The position numbers were made by a program, and so were the translations under genes. The notes beneath the pieces are model-generated. The model was given only the letters and a program-made list of their open reading frames with translations. It was not told the DNA's origin and did no database searches. Positions 61,602-64,000 of a stretch of DNA of 64,000 bases are shown here, in pieces. The DNA comes from an uncultured Cyclobacteriaceae bacterium (GTDB lineage Bacteria > Bacteroidota > Bacteroidia > Cytophagales > Cyclobacteriaceae), in contig CAJQKV010000008.1 of assembly GCA_905479015.1 (NCBI GenBank), forward strand, positions 62,001 through 126,000. Direction: 5' to 3'. Every line of letters starts with the position of its first letter. Positions within the stretch are counted from its first letter, which is position 1.

Positions 61602-62105
61602 ATGAAAATTTGGATCTGCATTTTAATGATGGCCCTGTCTCAGATCGTCGCAGCACAATCAGAGAATATTTTTGATAAAATGTATTTTGGCGGAGGCTTT
61701 GGTCTCGATTTTAATCAAAATGTCTTCTCATTTAGTTTAACGCCTTATGCGGGTTATAAATTGACCGAGCGTTGGTCGGCAGGTTTAGGTATAAATTATC
61801 AATTTTGGCGAGATAAAATCTTCGATCTAAAAATCAATAATTATGGAGGCAACATTTTTGCTAGGTACAGTATTACCCCACAAATATTTGGATCGGCCAA
61901 ATTAGAATATTTATCTGTAGACTTTATAAATAAGCGAGAAGGGTTTTACAATTTCCCGGTGGGATTAGGTTACGTAGTACCCATCTCTAAGTTTGCCTCC
62001 TTGTATATGATTGGGCAATATGACTTGCTGTACGACGTCACTGAGACCAATGGAGCCTATTCAAGTCCATGGATTTTAGAGGCAGGCTTTGGGTTTGGCT
62101 TTTAA
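61602..62105 (+). CDS. Outer-membrane beta-barrel protein
   Basis: The 167-residue protein has a signal peptide ending near V-A-A-Q (residue 19). Alternating strands rich in Gly and aromatic residues follow (F-G-G-G-F-G-L-D-F, Y-A-G-Y-K-L), ending in G-F-G-F-G-F with the terminal Phe favoured by BamA. It resembles small OmpW/opacity-like barrels of about eight strands. Function is unknown. It converges with the next gene with a 4 bp overlap. Confidence 0.75.
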   Translation: MKIWICILMMALSQIVAAQSENIFDKMYFGGGFGLDFNQNVFSFSLTPYAGYKLTERWSAGLGINYQFWRDKIFDLKINNYGGNIFARYSITPQIFGSAKLEYLSVDFINKREGFYNFPVGLGYVVPISKFASLYMIGQYDLLYDVTETNGAYSSPWILEAGFGFGF

Positions 62106-63175
62106 AACTTGACTTGATATTGCTCTGAGAGCGATTGTAAATCCTTCACTACAGTGTCCAGTAGTGGAATCCCCTCTTTTCTTCTCAACTGCTCCATCTG
62201 TCGCTCCGGGTCTCCAGGAATAATGACTTTATTCGTTTCATTTATGGTTTCTGCATTTCTAAATCGTTTAATCCATATGTCCATGTGGGTTTTGAATTCG
62301 AAGGCAGGCCTGAAGGCATCAATTCTGAGCGCACCGAAAAAATGACCAATTCCTTCTCCTACTGGATTGGGATCAGGATCTAAAAAAGAAACAAAAGGAG
62401 GTACCCAAGGTCCATAATTTGCACCAGAAAGTACTGCAGATAAGATATCTACAATACTTCCCAATATGAATCCTTTGTGAGATCCATGTTCTCTATCTCC
62501 ACCCAGGGGTAATAAGGCCCCGCCCTCAACAATACCTTGAGCTGCTTGGGTGGGTTGACCCTCTTTATCTTGTAGCCAACCCAATGGCGCGGATTCATTT
62601 TTCCTTTGAAGTATCTCAAGTTTACCATTGGCTGCTGTTGTAGTAGCCATATCAGCGACAAATGGGGGCTCGTCTCCAGCCGGAACGGCAACCGCAATAG
62701 GATTGGTCCCTAAAAGGCGCTCTTTGGAGTAGGTAGGCGCTACGAGAGGGCTCGCATTGGTCATCGAGATACCAATGCAATCTGCTTCCAATGCCATCAT
62801 GGCATGATAGCCTGCAATACCGTAGTGATTTGAGTTTTTGACGGCAACCCAACCTGTTCCTACATTTTTGGCTTTTTCTATGGCCAACCGCATGGCATAA
62901 GGACCCGCAACAAGTCCAAGTCCAGCATCACCATCTACTACAGCGGTACTGGGTGTCTCATGGACCACACTGAGTTGTGGGTGGGGATTGATTCTATTTT
63001 TTTCATACAGCCGGAGGTAGCCCACCAATCTAGCTACGCCGTGTGAGTCTACTCCTCTTAAATCAGCGCTTAATAGTACATTGGCTGCTTCAATGGCTTG
63101 GTCATTGGGGCAGCCAATTTTTATGAATAAATTTACAGCAAACTGGTGAAGCCGATCAAAAGAATATTTAGTCAT
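62102..63175 (-). CDS. Ldh family oxidoreductase (malate/L-lactate dehydrogenase type)
   Basis: The 357-residue protein has the family motifs A-D-L-R-G-V-D-S-H-G-V-A-R and N-S-N-H-Y-G-I-A-G-Y, with L-L-G-T-N-P-I-A-V-A-V-P in the NAD-binding part and G-S-H-K-G-F near the middle. Members oxidise malate, lactate, ureidoglycolate or related 2-hydroxy acids with NAD(P). The substrate cannot be chosen here. It overlaps the Ppx/GppA gene by 8 bp (ATGACTAA). Confidence 0.9.
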   Translation of the reverse strand: MTKYSFDRLHQFAVNLFIKIGCPNDQAIEAANVLLSADLRGVDSHGVARLVGYLRLYEKNRINPHPQLSVVHETPSTAVVDGDAGLGLVAGPYAMRLAIEKAKNVGTGWVAVKNSNHYGIAGYHAMMALEADCIGISMTNASPLVAPTYSKERLLGTNPIAVAVPAGDEPPFVADMATTTAANGKLEILQRKNESAPLGWLQDKEGQPTQAAQGIVEGGALLPLGGDREHGSHKGFILGSIVDILSAVLSGANYGPWVPPFVSFLDPDPNPVGEGIGHFFGALRIDAFRPAFEFKTHMDIWIKRFRNAETINETNKVIIPGDPERQMEQLRRKEGIPLLDTVVKDLQSLSEQYQVKF

Positions 63176-64000
63176 ATTTCAATATTTTCGAGATGGGTTT
63201 TGTTTGAATTTTAAGGGATGTAATGGTTTGGAGCAATACCCCTTCTTTCAGCGCATAAGAGGAAATACGAGTGGTTTCTAATCCCGTTTTTTTGAGGATG
63301 AACTGGATAAGTATCGAGGCTACTACAATCATGTCTACCCTGAGTTCAATCATTCCAGGAATCAATAATCGTTCTAGTTTGTTTTTTGCGATGAGTTCAT
63401 GGAAGATTTGGATCATACCGTTTTGAGAAATGGGAAGTTCCGTCGCATGTTCTTGGGCATATTTATTCATTTTCTTTTGATAAATTTCACTTAAAGTATC
63501 AAAGGTTCCCGATGATCCAATCAGCGTTTTAGGGCCGTACATCTCACAGGCCTCAAATAGAGGGTGAAGATTTATTTCTAGATAGTTTTCGATAGCCGAA
63601 ATTTCAGTAGAAGTAATGGGGTCATTTCCATGAAATTTTTCCATCATCCTTTGGCCCCCTATTTCAAAGCTTTTCATCCAAAGGGGTTGATTTCCCTTGG
63701 TAATAATGAACTCAATACTTCCGCCACCGATATCCATAATCAAACATACATCGGCACCTATATTCAGTGCTTGACATACGCCATAATGGATATAAGCGGC
63801 TTCTTCCATCCCTGAAATGACACGGGGTTCAATACCTACTTCTTCTTTGATTCTCTGGATAAGAAATTGCTGATTTTTAGCATTTCTAACGGCACTGGTT
63901 GCAATTGCATAAACCTCATGAATATTGGCTGTATCGATTTGTTTTTTGAAAGACTTCAACGCAGAGATGCAGCGTTCAATGGCTGCTTCGTTGATGATTC
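63168..64000 (-). CDS. Ppx/GppA family phosphatase (N-terminus beyond window)
   Basis: The frame is open to the right edge, so the start is missing. The visible 277 residues hold Y-A-I-A-T-S-A-V-R-N-A-K-N, I-S-G-M-E-E-A-A-Y and the phosphate-binding L-I-M-D-I-G-G-G-S-I-E-F. These are typical of exopolyphosphatase/guanosine pentaphosphate phosphatase. The first part, with the other nucleotide-binding loop, lies outside. It hydrolyses polyphosphate or pppGpp, and the exact role is open. Confidence 0.9.
   Translation of the reverse strand, partial: IINEAAIERCISALKSFKKQIDTANIHEVYAIATSAVRNAKNQQFLIQRIKEEVGIEPRVISGMEEAAYIHYGVCQALNIGADVCLIMDIGGGSIEFIITKGNQPLWMKSFEIGGQRMMEKFHGNDPITSTEISAIENYLEINLHPLFEACEMYGPKTLIGSSGTFDTLSEIYQKKMNKYAQEHATELPISQNGMIQIFHELIAKNKLERLLIPGMIELRVDMIVVASILIQFILKKTGLETTRISSYALKEGVLLQTITSLKIQTKPISKILKYD

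Overview
The window looks like a chromosomal segment of a Bacteroidota bacterium, probably near Saprospiria or Cytophagia; this is inferred from gene content and no database search was run. The support is: promoters of the Bacteroidetes type (-7 box TAnnTTTG, often with a TTTG-like -33 box 19 nt upstream); starts with almost no Shine-Dalgarno sequence; a type IX secretion (T9SS) sorting domain; a DUF2723/GT117 membrane protein; the order rpsL-rpsG-fusA-rpsJ-rplC; a DUF3467 gene directly after rpoC; and a long acidic tail on ribosomal protein L17. Base composition is moderately AT-rich throughout. I see no insertion sequence, prophage, CRISPR array or defence island.

Layout. 1-9.4 kb: envelope and secreted proteins (a lipoprotein cut by the window edge, a PD40/OmpA protein, a very small T9SS-sorted protein, a GT117-type membrane protein, an unknown membrane protein, a TPR protein). 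9.5-13.1 kb: Lrp/AsnC regulator, a PyrR-like phosphoribosyltransferase and a GH20 hexosaminidase lipoprotein. 13.1-18.6 kb (minus strand): rsfS-ftsH, a terminator, then lpxH, a GT-B glycosyltransferase and an unrecognised kinase-fold protein. 18.7-22.8 kb: birA and ahcY (plus), then GT2 and GT4 glycosyltransferases (minus). 22.8-24.0 kb: a 1.16 kb stretch without a convincing gene. 24.0-27.9 kb: ECF-type sigma factor with a small zinc-motif protein, gmk, nadD, then convergent frr, pyrH and a biotin-carrier protein.

28.1-58.6 kb is the translation and transcription super-cluster: tRNA-Tyr, -Gly, -Thr and tuf; tRNA-Trp-secE-nusG-rplKAJL-rpoBC-DUF3467; rpsL-rpsG-fusA-rpsJ; then the S10, spc and alpha blocks from rplC to rplQ, ending at a strong intrinsic terminator. 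Five promoters drive this block and share an extended sequence not present at the metabolic promoters seen here. 58.7-64 kb: carA-eno, a terminator, an FtsB/DivIC-like protein, an outer-membrane barrel protein, and on the minus strand an Ldh-family dehydrogenase and a partial Ppx/GppA phosphatase.

Most of the window is conserved housekeeping DNA, and I found no clear new multi-gene system. The best leads are: (1) the kinase-fold protein fused head-to-tail in transcription with a glycosyltransferase next to lpxH; (2) a pyrimidine-rich start-site motif shared by the translation-gene promoters; (3) a near-palindromic back-to-back promoter between rsfS and birA; (4) structured sequence in the 1.16 kb gap.
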